Assembly (NCBI GenBank): GCA_937944445.1
Contig: CALDYP010000017.1
Location: forward strand, 1 to 64,000
Length of the DNA stretch: 64,000 bases
Origin: an uncultured Anaerolineae bacterium
GTDB taxonomy: Bacteria > Chloroflexota > Anaerolineae > Aggregatilineales > Phototrophicaceae
Reading direction: 5' to 3'
Below the pieces are notes generated by a model. It ran no database searches. It saw nothing but the letters and a program-made list of their open reading frames with translations, and was not told the origin of the DNA. Positions 51,791-61,375 of the stretch are shown piece after piece. The translations under genes were made by a program, and so were the position numbers. Numbering within the stretch: position 1 is the first letter of the stretch; each line of letters opens with the position of its first letter.

Positions 51791-53003
51791 TGTAAACCAC
51801 CCGCAGCGCCAGCCCGCCGGTCGTAACTGCTTCCAGCGCGGCCACAGCGAGCACAAAACTGCTGATGCTCGGCCACTGCACGAGCGCGGCAGCGGCGGTG
51901 GCGACGATCGTGATGAACGTCGCGCTGTTGGCTTGGCGCTCAAAGCCGACGGCGTAGCAGTAGAGCCGTACGCTGGCTGACAGCGCCGCCGCGATGAACG
52001 CCACGCTCATCGCTGGCAGTAGGGGGATGGCCGCGTAGTAGGCTGATGAGAACAGCAGCACGATCACCCACGGCGCAGCTTGCAGCGCCAGCGCTGCAAG
52101 CACGCTGTAGGCAGCGGCGGTGTAGAGCAGCAGGCGGCGTAGTCGTTCCAGCCCGCCGGTGACTGCGGCGGCGCTCAAGCGTGGGTAAAGCGCGTCGAAG
52201 AAGGCCATCAGCAGCAGGCGGGCGGCGTCTGCGAAGCGGGCAGCGACGATGTACTGAGCGGTTTCGACCGGTGTGAATTGCTGATCAAGCAGCAGCAGCG
52301 TGAGCCGCGCCTGCACCGCGCCGAGCGCGCTGGCCACGGCGAACGGGAAACAGCGCCGCAGCCAATCGCGCAGGTCGAGCGAGACGGGCAGGGCGTGTTC
52401 TTGTCGTGTGACGTGCCCAACGATCCACGCGGCGGCGAGCAGTTGACCTGCTGAGGTGAGCGTGTTGAGCAGCAGGGCTTCATCCGCGCGCCACGCTGGG
52501 CGCAGCAGCAGCAGCCCCGCTTGGGCCAGCAACATCCCGACGTTGAGCGCCGCCACCCAGCCCATCAGCGCGCGGGCGCGCAGCGCTGCCGACAGGAGGT
52601 TGAACAGCGGCAGGCTGACCAGCAGCGGACTGGCGATTAACAGGTGGCTGAGCGTGAGGCCGCCATCGGCTGCCGTGAGCAGCAGCACGAACGCCGCCCC
52701 CACCATCGCGCTGAGCGCCAGCCGCAGCGGCAGCAGTTGACGCAGCAGCGGGCGGGTGTGCGCAGGCTGTGGGGCGACCTCGCGCAGAAAAAGCGTGCTA
52801 AGGCCGAACTCGGCGATCAGCACGGCGGGGAAGAGCCATGCCAGCGTGAGCGTGTAGCTCGTGAAGTCCGTGGGGGTCAAGAATCGGGCGAGCAGCACCG
52901 TCAGCACGAATGAGAGCGCCGCGCTCAGGCCGCTGCCAGTGATCAGCATGAGCGCTGCCCGCAGCAGGCCGCGCCCCTTGTGCTTTTCGGCTGATTCAGT
53001 CAT
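51744..53003 (-). CDS. polysaccharide flippase-like membrane protein (MOP superfamily)
   Basis: 419-aa protein with 12-14 membrane segments. It resembles Wzx-type lipid-linked oligosaccharide flippases: an N-terminal ITGSGLSAALSFVLTVLLARFLTPTDFTSYTLTLA segment and a mid-protein FTPVETAQYIVAARFADAARLLLMAFFDALYPRLS block. It would move lipid-linked sugars across the membrane. The Met at 53003 is used as start; the earlier frame from 53108 would enter purU on the opposite strand. It is divergent from purU with 43 bp between. Confidence 0.8.
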   Translation of the reverse strand: MTESAEKHKGRGLLRAALMLITGSGLSAALSFVLTVLLARFLTPTDFTSYTLTLAWLFPAVLIAEFGLSTLFLREVAPQPAHTRPLLRQLLPLRLALSAMVGAAFVLLLTAADGGLTLSHLLIASPLLVSLPLFNLLSAALRARALMGWVAALNVGMLLAQAGLLLLRPAWRADEALLLNTLTSAGQLLAAAWIVGHVTRQEHALPVSLDLRDWLRRCFPFAVASALGAVQARLTLLLLDQQFTPVETAQYIVAARFADAARLLLMAFFDALYPRLSAAAVTGGLERLRRLLLYTAAAYSVLAALALQAAPWVIVLLFSSAYYAAIPLLPAMSVAFIAAALSASVRLYCYAVGFERQANSATFITIVATAAAALVQWPSISSFVLAVAALEAVTTGGLALRVVYITRRAATTGRYTPAG

Positions 53004-53046
53004 AGTTGCCGCGGAAGTTGACCATTGTTGGGACAGGAATCGCGCT

Positions 53047-53898
53047 GTGAGTTCGGCAATTTTGCTCATCTCGTGCCCAGATCGCCCGGGTCTGGTGGCG
53101 AACGTCACGCAGTTTATCTTTGCACATCAGGGCAACATTATCCATCTTGATCAACACGTGGACGCGCAGGAGAACGTGTTCTTTATGCGCGTGGAGTGGG
53201 ACATGGAGCGTTTCACCATCCCACAAGAGGAGGTGGCAGGGCGCTTTGAACCGATTGCCCGCTTGTTTGACATGCAGTGGCGGTTGACCTTTAGCAGCAC
53301 ACGCCAGCGCATGGCGATCTTTGTCACGCGCGAATCGCATGCGCTGTACGACCTGCTGGCGCGCTGGCAGTCGGATGAGCTGGCGGTGGACATCCCCCTG
53401 ATCGTCAGCAATCATCACGATTTGGCGGGGGTGGCGGCACAGTTTGGCATCCGCTTTGAGCATGTGCCCGTGGACAAACACGACCGCCGCAGCGCGGAAG
53501 ATCGACAATTGGCGCTGCTGGCGCAGCATCAGGTGGATTTTGTGGTGCTGGCGAAGTACATGCAGATCGTGACGGAGCACTTCATCCGCCACTACCCCAA
53601 CCGCATCATCAACATCCATCACTCGTTCCTGCCGGCGTTTGTGGGGGCGAAGCCGTATCATCAGGCGTTCGCGCGCGGGGTGAAGATCATCGGCGCGACC
53701 AGCCACTACGTGACGAGCGACCTCGACGCGGGGCCGATCATTGAACAGGACGTCGTGCGCGTGACGCACAAGGACAGCGTGCAAGATTTGGTGCGGCGCG
53801 GCAAGGACTTGGAAAAGACGGTGCTCGCGCGGGCGGTGTACTATCACGTGCAGCATCGGACGCTGGTCTACAACAACAAGACGATTGTTTTCGCATAG
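53047..53898 (+). CDS. purU: formyltetrahydrofolate deformylase
   Basis: 283-aa enzyme that releases formate from 10-formyltetrahydrofolate, balancing one-carbon pools for purine synthesis. The N-terminal ACT domain is ILLISCPDRPGLVANVTQFI (about 5-24). The C-terminal formyl-transferase-like domain has LIVSNHHDL, VLAKYMQIV and NIHHSFLPAFVGAKPYHQAF (about 193-212) with the catalytic Asn/His/Asp set. The start is GTG 53047 with AGGAAT 6 nt upstream; the longer open frame is antisense to the flippase. It heads a purU-purK-purE run. Confidence 0.94.
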   Translation: MSSAILLISCPDRPGLVANVTQFIFAHQGNIIHLDQHVDAQENVFFMRVEWDMERFTIPQEEVAGRFEPIARLFDMQWRLTFSSTRQRMAIFVTRESHALYDLLARWQSDELAVDIPLIVSNHHDLAGVAAQFGIRFEHVPVDKHDRRSAEDRQLALLAQHQVDFVVLAKYMQIVTEHFIRHYPNRIINIHHSFLPAFVGAKPYHQAFARGVKIIGATSHYVTSDLDAGPIIEQDVVRVTHKDSVQDLVRRGKDLEKTVLARAVYYHVQHRTLVYNNKTIVFA

Positions 53899-53917
53899 TA
53901 AAAAAGGGAGAAACGCT

Positions 53918-55042
53918 ATGCCGCGTTTAGGCATATTGGGCGGCGGCCAACTGGCCAAGATGACAGCGCAAGCGGCGTCCACGCTGGACGTCGAAGTGGT
54001 AATCTTTGCCCAACGCGACGATGAACCTGCCCTCAAAGTGACCCCCTACGCTGTGATCGGCGCGTGGGACGACGAGGCCAAGCTGGCGGCGTTCGCCCAG
54101 CAGTGTGAGGTGGCCACGCTGGAGAGCGAATTTGTAGACGTGGCCATCCTGCGGCGGCTGGAAGCGCTGGGCGTGCGCGTTGTGCCGTCGCCGGACACAG
54201 TCGAACAGATTCAGGACAAGTACGACCAAAAGCGGCGGATGCAGTCAGCGGGCGTGGAGGTTCCGCGCTTTCGCAAGGTGTCCGTGGCGACCGACGTGCT
54301 GGACGCAGCGGCGGAGTTCGGCTTCCCGTTGATGCTCAAGGCGCGGCGCAACGGCTACGACGGCTATGGCAACGCGCTGATCCAGCGCGCGCACGACATC
54401 GCCCCCGCGTTGGAGAAGTTTCAAGGCCGTGAGCTGATGGTGGAGGCGGTTGTGCCCTTCCTGCGCGAGCTGGCGATCATTATCGCCCGCGGCGCAGACG
54501 GCGACATCCGTGATTACCCCGTCGTCGAGACGATCCAGCGCAATGGGATCTGCCACGTCGTGCGCTGCCCTGCGCCGACGGACGAGGCCAGCGCGCTGGC
54601 GGCGATTGAGATGGGCAAGCGCGCCGTCGAGGCCATCGACGGGGTGGGGGTGTTCGGCGTAGAGATGTTCGAACTGCCGGGCAATGAGGTCGTGTTCAAC
54701 GAGGTTGCGCCGCGCCCGCACAACAGCGGTCACTACACCATCGAGGGGACGATCACGAGCCAGTTCGAGAACCACGTGCGCGCGGTGCTGGGCTGGCCGC
54801 TGGGCGACGTCGCGCAGATCGCCCCCGCCACGGTGATGATCAACATCCTCGGGGAGCGCAGCGGCGACCCGAACCCCGACGCGCTGCGCGAGGCGCTGGC
54901 GACGGGCGGCGTGCACTTCCACCTCTACGGCAAGCGCGAGGTGCGCCCGGGCCGCAAGATGGGCCACGTGACCGTGCTCGGCTACAGCGTGGACGGTGCG
55001 GAGAAGGTCGCGCGGCTGGCGCTGAGCCGCTTACAACTGTGA
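53918..55042 (+). CDS. purK: N5-carboxyaminoimidazole ribonucleotide synthase
   Basis: 374-aa ATP-grasp enzyme that carboxylates AIR to N5-CAIR in purine synthesis. [11 protein letters not shown] (5-15) starts the N-domain; [17 protein letters not shown] and [21 protein letters not shown] carry the ATP-grasp and metal-binding residues. AGGGAGA precedes the ATG at 53918, 19 bp after purU. It is followed by purE, which converts N5-CAIR to CAIR, so the pair makes the bicarbonate route of this step. Confidence 0.96.
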   Translation: MPRLGILGGGQLAKMTAQAASTLDVEVVIFAQRDDEPALKVTPYAVIGAWDDEAKLAAFAQQCEVATLESEFVDVAILRRLEALGVRVVPSPDTVEQIQDKYDQKRRMQSAGVEVPRFRKVSVATDVLDAAAEFGFPLMLKARRNGYDGYGNALIQRAHDIAPALEKFQGRELMVEAVVPFLRELAIIIARGADGDIRDYPVVETIQRNGICHVVRCPAPTDEASALAAIEMGKRAVEAIDGVGVFGVEMFELPGNEVVFNEVAPRPHNSGHYTIEGTITSQFENHVRAVLGWPLGDVAQIAPATVMINILGERSGDPNPDALREALATGGVHFHLYGKREVRPGRKMGHVTVLGYSVDGAEKVARLALSRLQL

Positions 55043-55064
55043 CGACGCGAAAGGAGGAGGCCGC

Positions 55065-55559
55065 ATGCAGCCGTTAGTGGGGGTCATCATGGGCAGCGAC
55101 AGCGACTGGCCGACGATGCGTGAGGCGGCGGCGGTCTGCCGTGAGTTTGACGTGCCGTGTGAGGTGCGGGTGGTCTCGGCGCACCGCACCCCGGCCGACA
55201 TGGCGCAGTACGCGGCGAGCGCCCACGAGCGCGGTCTGCGGGTGATTGTGGCCGGGGCGGGCGGCGCGGCCCACCTGCCCGGCATGGTGGCGGCCTACAC
55301 GCCGCTGCCGGTGATCGGCGTGCCGATCCAAAGCAGGGCGCTCAACGGGTTGGACTCGCTGCTGTCGATCGTGCAGATGCCCGGCGGCGTGCCAGTGGCC
55401 ACGGTTGCCATCGGCCAAGCGAAGAACGCCGGCCTGTTAGCCGTGCAGATCCTCGCCACGAGCGACCCCGCGCTGTTGGAGCGCGTGATCGCGTACAAGG
55501 CGCGCATGGCTGACGAATCGCGCGCGAAGAACCAGACGCTGGGGGCGGATGCGCCGTGA
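55065..55559 (+). CDS. purE: N5-carboxyaminoimidazole ribonucleotide mutase
   Basis: 164-aa class I PurE. It begins [14 protein letters not shown], the phosphate-binding motif, and has [11 protein letters not shown] (catalytic His) and [24 protein letters not shown]. With purK upstream it is the mutase form. AAGGAGGAGG lies before the ATG. The next gene overlaps by 4 bp. Confidence 0.96.
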   Translation: MQPLVGVIMGSDSDWPTMREAAAVCREFDVPCEVRVVSAHRTPADMAQYAASAHERGLRVIVAGAGGAAHLPGMVAAYTPLPVIGVPIQSRALNGLDSLLSIVQMPGGVPVATVAIGQAKNAGLLAVQILATSDPALLERVIAYKARMADESRAKNQTLGADAP

Positions 55560-56140
55560 CGACCGTCATCAAGTTCTGGAAGCCGTTTCACGTCCTGACG
55601 CAGTTCACTGACCCGCAAGGCCGCGAGACGCTGGCCAACTACATCAACCTGCCAGACATCTACGCGGCGGGGCGGCTGGACTACGACAGCGAAGGGCTGC
55701 TCATCCTGACGGACGACGGCCACTTGAACGCCCGCCTGACGCAGCCGCGCTTCAGCCACCCCAAGACCTACTGGGCGCAGGTGGAGCGCATCCCATCGGA
55801 GGAAGCGTTGGAGGCGCTGCGGCGCGGCGTCACGCTCAGCGATGGCCCCACCCGACCGGCGCAGGTGCGGCTGATGGCGGAAGCGCCAACCTTGCCAGAG
55901 CGCCGCGTGCCGATCCGCCACCGCGTGAACGTGCCGACCTGCTGGCTGGAGATCACGATTACTGAGGGGCGCAACCGTCAAGTGCGCCGCATGACCGCTG
56001 CCGTTGGCCACCCGACGCTGCGCTTGGTGCGCTGGGCGATTGGCGAGGTCACGCTGGCGGGGTTGGCGGAAGGGCAGTGGGAACCCCTGCTGCCGAGCGA
56101 GCGGCTGGCGCTGGAGCGGGCGATACGGCGGGCACGCTAG
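55556..56140 (+). CDS. RsuA/RluE-type pseudouridine synthase
   Basis: 194-aa enzyme that isomerises a uridine in rRNA. The catalytic Asp is in [16 protein letters not shown] (about 36-51); [20 protein letters not shown] (about 140-159) is the conserved C-terminal motif. It lacks an S4 RNA-binding domain, and its size fits RluE (23S U2457) best, but RsuA-group assignment without alignment is tentative. The GTG start overlaps the purE stop (GTGA). The stop overlaps a convergent gene by 4 bp. Confidence 0.88.
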   Translation: MTTVIKFWKPFHVLTQFTDPQGRETLANYINLPDIYAAGRLDYDSEGLLILTDDGHLNARLTQPRFSHPKTYWAQVERIPSEEALEALRRGVTLSDGPTRPAQVRLMAEAPTLPERRVPIRHRVNVPTCWLEITITEGRNRQVRRMTAAVGHPTLRLVRWAIGEVTLAGLAEGQWEPLLPSERLALERAIRRAR

Positions 56141-56496
56141 CCGCTGTGGCGGCTGTACTGCTTGGCGACGATGCACACCAGCGTGTTGGGCAGGGTGACC
56201 GTCAGCAGGCGCAGTTGAAGTTGTTCCACGTGCTCAATGGTCATATGCTCGTTGGCGCGGCCTGCGTCGCGCAGCAGCGAGAGGCATTCTTCCGCGCTGC
56301 GCAGGTCAAACGCGGCGTTGTCCCACTTCATCGGCCCGGCAAAGTACTCCACGCCGCTGAAGCGAATGTACTGCACCTCGGCGCTGTTTTGTCGCTTCAA
56401 GCGGATCACGAGATTCGCCCGCCCCCACTGGTAGCTGTACACCATGCAGTGGACGTTCTCAGGCTGATTGATGGCAAAGACGTTCTCTTCACTCAT
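56137..56496 (-). CDS. orphan protein at the end of the radical SAM operon
   Basis: 119-aa soluble protein of no recognised family. Features are [16 protein letters not shown] (about 21-36), [30 protein letters not shown] (about 46-75) and a basic end. The alternating strands suggest a small beta-rich fold such as a sensor or binding protein. The Met at 56496 has GGAG upstream and overlaps the methyltransferase stop by 8 bp, so it is coupled to that operon. Its role may be as accessory factor or regulator; this is inference from position only. Confidence 0.65.
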   Translation of the reverse strand: MSEENVFAINQPENVHCMVYSYQWGRANLVIRLKRQNSAEVQYIRFSGVEYFAGPMKWDNAAFDLRSAEECLSLLRDAGRANEHMTIEHVEQLQLRLLTVTLPNTLVCIVAKQYSRHSG

Positions 56497-57268
56497 CGCG
56501 TCTCCGAAAGGTAATCCAGTAGTGATCGCCCAATGGGGCAAAAGATGACCTCTCACGTGTAATTGTATCGAGGGCTAGCAGCGGTCGCAGCAGCCACGAG
56601 CGTTTTTCGACGACGGCGTATGCTGCCGTGTGTGGGACGAACAGCCCGAACGGTCGCACGGATGAGCGCTCGAAGTGTGGGGCGAACTCGCGCGCGAGCT
56701 GGCGCGGGGTGGGGCAGGTCACGGTGACGGGCGGGCTGTCGTCGATCTGAAACTGGGACGGCTGCCAGCGGCGCGTTGCCGTGCGGAACTGCCCATGCGC
56801 CCCATGCCACAGCATCTCCCACAGGCAGAACGGCCCCATGACAGCGAACGCCGCCCAGCCGCCCGCGCGGACGTGCCGCGCCAGCCACGCTGCTAGCGCC
56901 GCCCGATCCTCTGCGCAGTTGAGCGCCCCGAAGTTCGAGTACACCCCGTCGAATGTGTCGCCGATGTTGGACGCCTGCGGCGCGTTGAGGTCAAGGTGCG
57001 CCACGCGGACGTTGAGGCCGCGCGTTTTCTCTGCGGCGATCGCCAGCATGGCGGCGCTGGCGTCGGTCGCGGTAACGTGCGCCCCCATCTGGGCGACGGC
57101 GCGGGCGTCCTCCCCTGTGCCGCAGCCCAGCTCCAGCACGCGCGCGCCGGGCTGAACCAGCTGCGCCAGCCGCTCATGTGCCACACGGCGCAGGTAGGCG
57201 GCGATGGGCGTCGCTGTAAAGTCGGCGTCGTAGGTGGGCGCGAGCCGGTCGAAGGCGCTCTGAGTCAT
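56489..57268 (-). CDS. class I SAM-dependent methyltransferase in the radical SAM operon
   Basis: 259-aa enzyme. The SAM motif is RVLELGCGTGEDARAVAQMG (about 44-63), acidic VTATDAS, and FDGVYSNFGALNC as motif II. A long C-terminal half with WEMLWHGAHGQFRTATRRWQPS is likely substrate-binding. The ATG overlaps the stop of the upstream radical SAM gene by 4 bp, so the proteins are made together. It probably methylates the product of the two radical SAM enzymes. Confidence 0.82.
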   Translation of the reverse strand: MTQSAFDRLAPTYDADFTATPIAAYLRRVAHERLAQLVQPGARVLELGCGTGEDARAVAQMGAHVTATDASAAMLAIAAEKTRGLNVRVAHLDLNAPQASNIGDTFDGVYSNFGALNCAEDRAALAAWLARHVRAGGWAAFAVMGPFCLWEMLWHGAHGQFRTATRRWQPSQFQIDDSPPVTVTCPTPRQLAREFAPHFERSSVRPFGLFVPHTAAYAVVEKRSWLLRPLLALDTITRERSSFAPLGDHYWITFRRRDE

Positions 57269-58701
57269 GAGACGGCGTACCCGTTGGCGGCTGACAGCGG
57301 CACGCCGCGCGCTTCGCGCTCATGTTGAGTGAGCATCATGCCGGCCCAGCCGATGCGCGCGTTCAGCCAGAGCTTGGCGCGGCGCTTGAGCGGCACGCCG
57401 CCGCTGCGCTGGGCACGGTTCAACGCCACCTCGCTCACCATCCAGCGCGTGGCGAAGCTGTAGAAGCGGCGGCTGGGTCGCCCAGCGATGGTCAAGTCAC
57501 GGTCGGCGGTGTCCTCCCATGCGCCGCGAGTGAGGATGTCGGCCTCGACTTCAGCGTAGTAGGGCGTGCCTTTGATCGGGTAGGCGACGGTGGTCAGGAA
57601 GACGTCTGGGCTGCTGGCCTTGAGGTGCTGCACTGTCTCCACGAGGTCGGCGATCGTCTCGCCCTTGTAGCCCAGCATGATGAACATGCCGGTTTCAATG
57701 CCCGCCTGCTGGAGCAGGTGCGTCTTGTGGCGCACGTCGGCGGCGTCTACGCGGCGCTGCATCGCGTCGAGGATCTTCTGGCTGCCGCTCTCGCTGCCGT
57801 TCCACAAGCGGAAGCACCCCATCTCTTTCAGCAGCGCAATCACCGGCTCGGTCAGGCGGTCGGCGCGGCTGATGCACTCAAACGGGATGCGCACGCCGCG
57901 CTGCTTGAGCGCCCCCGCGTAGGCGAACAGCCAGCGGTGGTTGATGGCGAACACGTCGTCCGCGTACCAGATGCGGTCGGGTTGATACGTGTCGCGGATC
58001 CACAGCAGTTCATCGGCGGCGTCTTCTGGTGTGCGGCGGCGGTGTGTGTTGCCGTAGACGCTGTGGCTGCACCACTTGCAGGTATACGGGCAGCCGCGCG
58101 ACTGGATGACGCTTATGCTGCTGTGGCCGTGGTGATCTTTCCACACGCGCATGTACTGCGGCAGGTCGATGGCTTCACGATCTGGCCACGGGTGAGCGCT
58201 AAGGTCAGCGAGCTGAGGGCGCGGGGCCGTCTCAGCGAGGCGGCCTTCAGCGTCGAGATGCGAAATGCCTGCAACTTCGTGGAGGCGGCTGCGACCGTGT
58301 TTGACCAGCGCGGGGATGAGTTCCTCTAAGGCCTGCTCGCCCTCACCGTGGACGACGACCCATGCCCCGTGCCGCAGGTACTGGGCAGCGTAGTAGCGCG
58401 GGTCTGGGCCGCCCACGACGACTGGAACCCCACGCGCGGCGCACAGGGCGATCATCTGGAGGGCGCGGCGTTTGGTCATCATGTTGACGTACACGCCCAC
58501 AACGCTGGGCTGATGGGCGTTCAAGGCGGCTTCAAAGTCGCTCATCTGTTGGAACGTGCCGTCAAACACGCCGACGCTGAAGCCCGCTTTTTTCAGGTAG
58601 GACGACAGATAGAGGATGCCCAGCGGCGGGTAGGGCTTCATCACTTGGCGTTCGTGCGCGTCCTCGTGGAGGAAGTAGGCGTGCGCTAGCAAGATGTCCA
58701 T
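57265..58701 (-). CDS. B12-binding-type radical SAM enzyme (second copy)
   Basis: 478-aa protein. The N-terminal Rossmann-like cobalamin-binding domain (about 1-150) starts MDILLAHAYFL, with PYPPLGILYLSSYLKKAG and VVGGPDP, but lacks the DxHxxG base-on motif, as is common in this class. The radical SAM core (about 190-400) has SRGCPYTCKWCSHSVYG with CxxxCxxC and WNGSESGSQKILDAM. Class B enzymes methylate unactivated carbons or rearrange rings. The Met at 58701 is the right start; the earlier frame lies in the neighbouring gene. It is paralogous to the gene 4 bp upstream. Confidence 0.87.
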   Translation of the reverse strand: MDILLAHAYFLHEDAHERQVMKPYPPLGILYLSSYLKKAGFSVGVFDGTFQQMSDFEAALNAHQPSVVGVYVNMMTKRRALQMIALCAARGVPVVVGGPDPRYYAAQYLRHGAWVVVHGEGEQALEELIPALVKHGRSRLHEVAGISHLDAEGRLAETAPRPQLADLSAHPWPDREAIDLPQYMRVWKDHHGHSSISVIQSRGCPYTCKWCSHSVYGNTHRRRTPEDAADELLWIRDTYQPDRIWYADDVFAINHRWLFAYAGALKQRGVRIPFECISRADRLTEPVIALLKEMGCFRLWNGSESGSQKILDAMQRRVDAADVRHKTHLLQQAGIETGMFIMLGYKGETIADLVETVQHLKASSPDVFLTTVAYPIKGTPYYAEVEADILTRGAWEDTADRDLTIAGRPSRRFYSFATRWMVSEVALNRAQRSGGVPLKRRAKLWLNARIGWAGMMLTQHEREARGVPLSAANGYAVS

Positions 58702-58705
58702 GGGC

Positions 58706-60208
58706 TTAGTTCGAGGGGATGATGGGCAGCGTGGTGGGCTTGTGTGGGATGCGCGCGAGCGCGTCGAGCCGACGCCGATCAAACGGCAGGGTTGCTTGGT
58801 AGTAGAGCATCTGGGCGAGCTGGCGCAGGTGCTGGCCGCTGAACTGGGTGGGGTGGGCGGCGACGTGGCGCAGCGCGCGCCACGCCTTGCGGCTGCGATA
58901 GTCCTTGTGCATGACTGTGTGCAGTTGGCGGTAGAACTCCGTCACGAACGGGCCGTGATAGAGCATGGCCAGATCAGCGCTGTCATACCAGTTCGCTTGC
59001 TGGGACAGTTGATCGCGCACGCGGTGGTAGAAAGGCGTGCCCGGCAGCGGGTAGGACACGCTGATGCCGATGTCGTCGGGCATCAGGTCGCGCACCATCT
59101 TAAGCGTCAGCTCGATGTCTTCGCGCGTTTCGCTGGGGTAGCCAAACTGTAAGAAAAACGCGACCTTGACGCCGTGCTCGTGAAGCTTGCGCGCCGCCTC
59201 ATAGATCTGCTCGACGGTGATCCCTTTGTCCATCGCGTCGAGGATCTTCTGGCTGCCGCTCTCTGCGCCGATCCAGACGATTTCAGCGCCGGCGCGCGCC
59301 AGCGCCGGGATCGTCTGCCCGCGCAGCAGCAGGTCAGCGCGGTTGAGGCATTTGAACGGGATGTGCGCCTGCTGCGCGTCGAGCAGGTCAGCGAATTCCT
59401 CAATCCACTGGTCGCGGATGCCCATGATGTCGTCCATGAACCAGATGTGATCTGGGGCGTAGTGCGTCTTGAGGTACTGCATCTGTTCGACGATGTACTG
59501 CGGGCTGTGAGAGTGGTACTGCTGCCCCCAGATAGGCTTAGCGCACCAATTGCAGTGAAACGGACAGCCGCGCGTCGTCACGAGGTTGAGGCTGAAACGG
59601 CCATGCTTGCGCCAGATGCGGCGGTAAGCCTCCATGTCGATCAAATCCCACGCCGGGCGCGGCAGCAGATCCAAATAGCGCATGACGGGGCGCGAGCCTG
59701 TGCGCTGAACCGTGTCGCCTTTGAGGTAGGCGAGACCCGGCGTGCTTTGCAGCGCGCGCGCGTTCGGCTTGCCTTTGCGCAGCAGGTCGATCAGCGCCAG
59801 CAGCGTCTGCTCGCCTTCGCCGAGGATGACGTAATCCGCCCCGTAGCTCAGGTAGGATTCCGGGTGATCGGTCATGTCTGCGCCAGAGACGATCACCACG
59901 CAGCCGCGCTTGCGGGCGGCTTGGATCATCGTGCTGGCCGCTTCGCGCATGCGCAGCAGCGACATCTTGCTGAGGTAGTTGAAGTTGTCTTCGTAGATGA
60001 CGGCGACCTGCGGCTGCGCGCGGTCGAGCGCTTGCGCCCATGCCTCTGTGCCTTCAGCTAGCATCGCGTCGAACAGGTGAACGTCGTGGCCTGTCTCGCG
60101 CAGCATGGCCGCGGCGTAGAGCGTCCCCAGCGGTGGATAGGGCTGCTGCGACTCCCAGAGTTTGGCGTCAAACCGGAGGTAATAAGATTGACCGAACAGA
60201 ACGCGCAT
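58706..60208 (-). CDS. B12-binding-type radical SAM enzyme (first copy)
   Basis: 500-aa paralogue of the next gene, with the same plan: cobalamin-binding-like domain (1-155; QPYPPLGTLYAAAMLRETG, VIYEDNFNYL, VIVSGADMTD) and radical SAM core (TTRGCPFHCNWCAKPIWG, GAESGSQKILDAMDKG). Both share the downstream SESGSQKILDAM segment but differ elsewhere, so they likely act on successive steps. It is 21 bp after the amidohydrolase gene. Substrate unknown; such pairs occur in pathways for lipids, tetrapyrroles and natural products. Confidence 0.87.
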   Translation of the reverse strand: MRVLFGQSYYLRFDAKLWESQQPYPPLGTLYAAAMLRETGHDVHLFDAMLAEGTEAWAQALDRAQPQVAVIYEDNFNYLSKMSLLRMREAASTMIQAARKRGCVVIVSGADMTDHPESYLSYGADYVILGEGEQTLLALIDLLRKGKPNARALQSTPGLAYLKGDTVQRTGSRPVMRYLDLLPRPAWDLIDMEAYRRIWRKHGRFSLNLVTTRGCPFHCNWCAKPIWGQQYHSHSPQYIVEQMQYLKTHYAPDHIWFMDDIMGIRDQWIEEFADLLDAQQAHIPFKCLNRADLLLRGQTIPALARAGAEIVWIGAESGSQKILDAMDKGITVEQIYEAARKLHEHGVKVAFFLQFGYPSETREDIELTLKMVRDLMPDDIGISVSYPLPGTPFYHRVRDQLSQQANWYDSADLAMLYHGPFVTEFYRQLHTVMHKDYRSRKAWRALRHVAAHPTQFSGQHLRQLAQMLYYQATLPFDRRRLDALARIPHKPTTLPIIPSN

Positions 60209-60229
60209 GAATGAGGAACCCCCTTCGGC

Positions 60230-61375
60230 TTACCACCAGCGGCGCACGGCGGGCTGGCTCAGGGTGAAGCCACTTTCTTCGAGTGTAGCGCGTCTTATCC
60301 AACGCGCAAGCAGCGGATGAAGGGCAATCGGCGTGCTGTCCAGCGTGGCAGGGACGGTGCGCACGCCGAGCGCTGACATCAACGCAGGCTGCCCCCACAG
60401 CGCTTGACCCTCGAACAAGACGAGCTGAATATTGCCCCGTGTGAGGCCGGGGCCGATGACGGTGCACGTCGCAGGCGTTCCAACGGCGAAAGCGGGCGGA
60501 ATCGGCAGCCCCAGCGCGTGCGGCGCGGCGTGCAGCGCTTCCCACGCCAGCGCCCCGAACGAATCGAGCAGCGCGCGCACCTCATCCCACAAATCGCCCG
60601 ACGCGGTGAGGCGCGAATCCGTCCCGATGGCCAGCGCGCCGCGCCACGCTGTGAGCGTCGGCAGCGCGCTCAGCAGGTAGGCGTTGGTGGTGGGGCAGGC
60701 GACGAGCGTCACGCCGCGCGGTTTGAGCGTCTGTGTCACCGTCTGAGCGGGGATGCCCACCCCGTGGATGAGCACCGTGCGCTCATCGAGACAGCCGAGG
60801 CGCTCCAGCGTGTCGATCTCTTGGGCGGCGCGTGCGTCGGTTCCCTCGGCGGCGTGGACGTAAAAGCGGCGGTTGTGCGTGGCGCGGGCGTGCGCGCGCT
60901 GAACGTCTTGCGGCGCGCTGAGGTAGACCGAGTGCGCCCACTCATACGCGCTCAGAACGCGGATCGAGTGGGCGCGCTGGAACAAGTAAGGGTGCGGCTT
61001 GCCGTGCTGGATCACCCAGTGCACGCCGCTGAGGACGTTCTTCACGAGGCCGGCGTGCGCTTTGGCCTCGTAGGGATGTGCGCGCAGCCGAGCGTAGGAC
61101 GGCTGATCGAGCAGGGCGTTCACGTCCTGCGCCCAGTCAGCAGCGTTGGCGTACTGCTCACGCGGGCGGGTGCGCGGGTAGTGGTTGAGTTCAAGGTGAT
61201 CGTGAGCGTTGACGAGCGTTGGCAGGACGTGAGCGCCCGCGAGGTCGAGCGTGGGGGCGCCGCGCGGTGGGCGCTCTGACCAGCGGCCAGCCGCGATGTG
61301 CAAATTACAGGGGATGAAGGCGTGGCCGTCCCAGCGCCGCCCGTTGACGAGCGACGCGCTGAGGCGGCTATTCAT
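60230..61375 (-). CDS. amidohydrolase-family metal-dependent hydrolase
   Basis: 381-aa TIM-barrel hydrolase. It has the N-terminal AHVLPTLVNAHDHLELNHYP with metal-binding HDH (about 57-59), a second His in FYVHAAEGTD, VLIHGVG with another ligand, and IGTDSRLTASGDLWDEV with the catalytic Asp. The metal set resembles guanine/cytosine-type and chlorohydrolase-type deaminases of the superfamily, but the substrate cannot be read from sequence. Its ATG lies inside the end of the FmdB-type gene (8-bp overlap), so it belongs to the radical SAM run. Confidence 0.82.
   Translation of the reverse strand: MNSRLSASLVNGRRWDGHAFIPCNLHIAAGRWSERPPRGAPTLDLAGAHVLPTLVNAHDHLELNHYPRTRPREQYANAADWAQDVNALLDQPSYARLRAHPYEAKAHAGLVKNVLSGVHWVIQHGKPHPYLFQRAHSIRVLSAYEWAHSVYLSAPQDVQRAHARATHNRRFYVHAAEGTDARAAQEIDTLERLGCLDERTVLIHGVGIPAQTVTQTLKPRGVTLVACPTTNAYLLSALPTLTAWRGALAIGTDSRLTASGDLWDEVRALLDSFGALAWEALHAAPHALGLPIPPAFAVGTPATCTVIGPGLTRGNIQLVLFEGQALWGQPALMSALGVRTVPATLDSTPIALHPLLARWIRRATLEESGFTLSQPAVRRWW

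Noticed and set aside
52861-53046. N-terminal extension of PurU
   Set aside because: It is antisense to the flippase gene. The GTG at 53047 has a ribosome-binding site and starts directly at the ACT domain.
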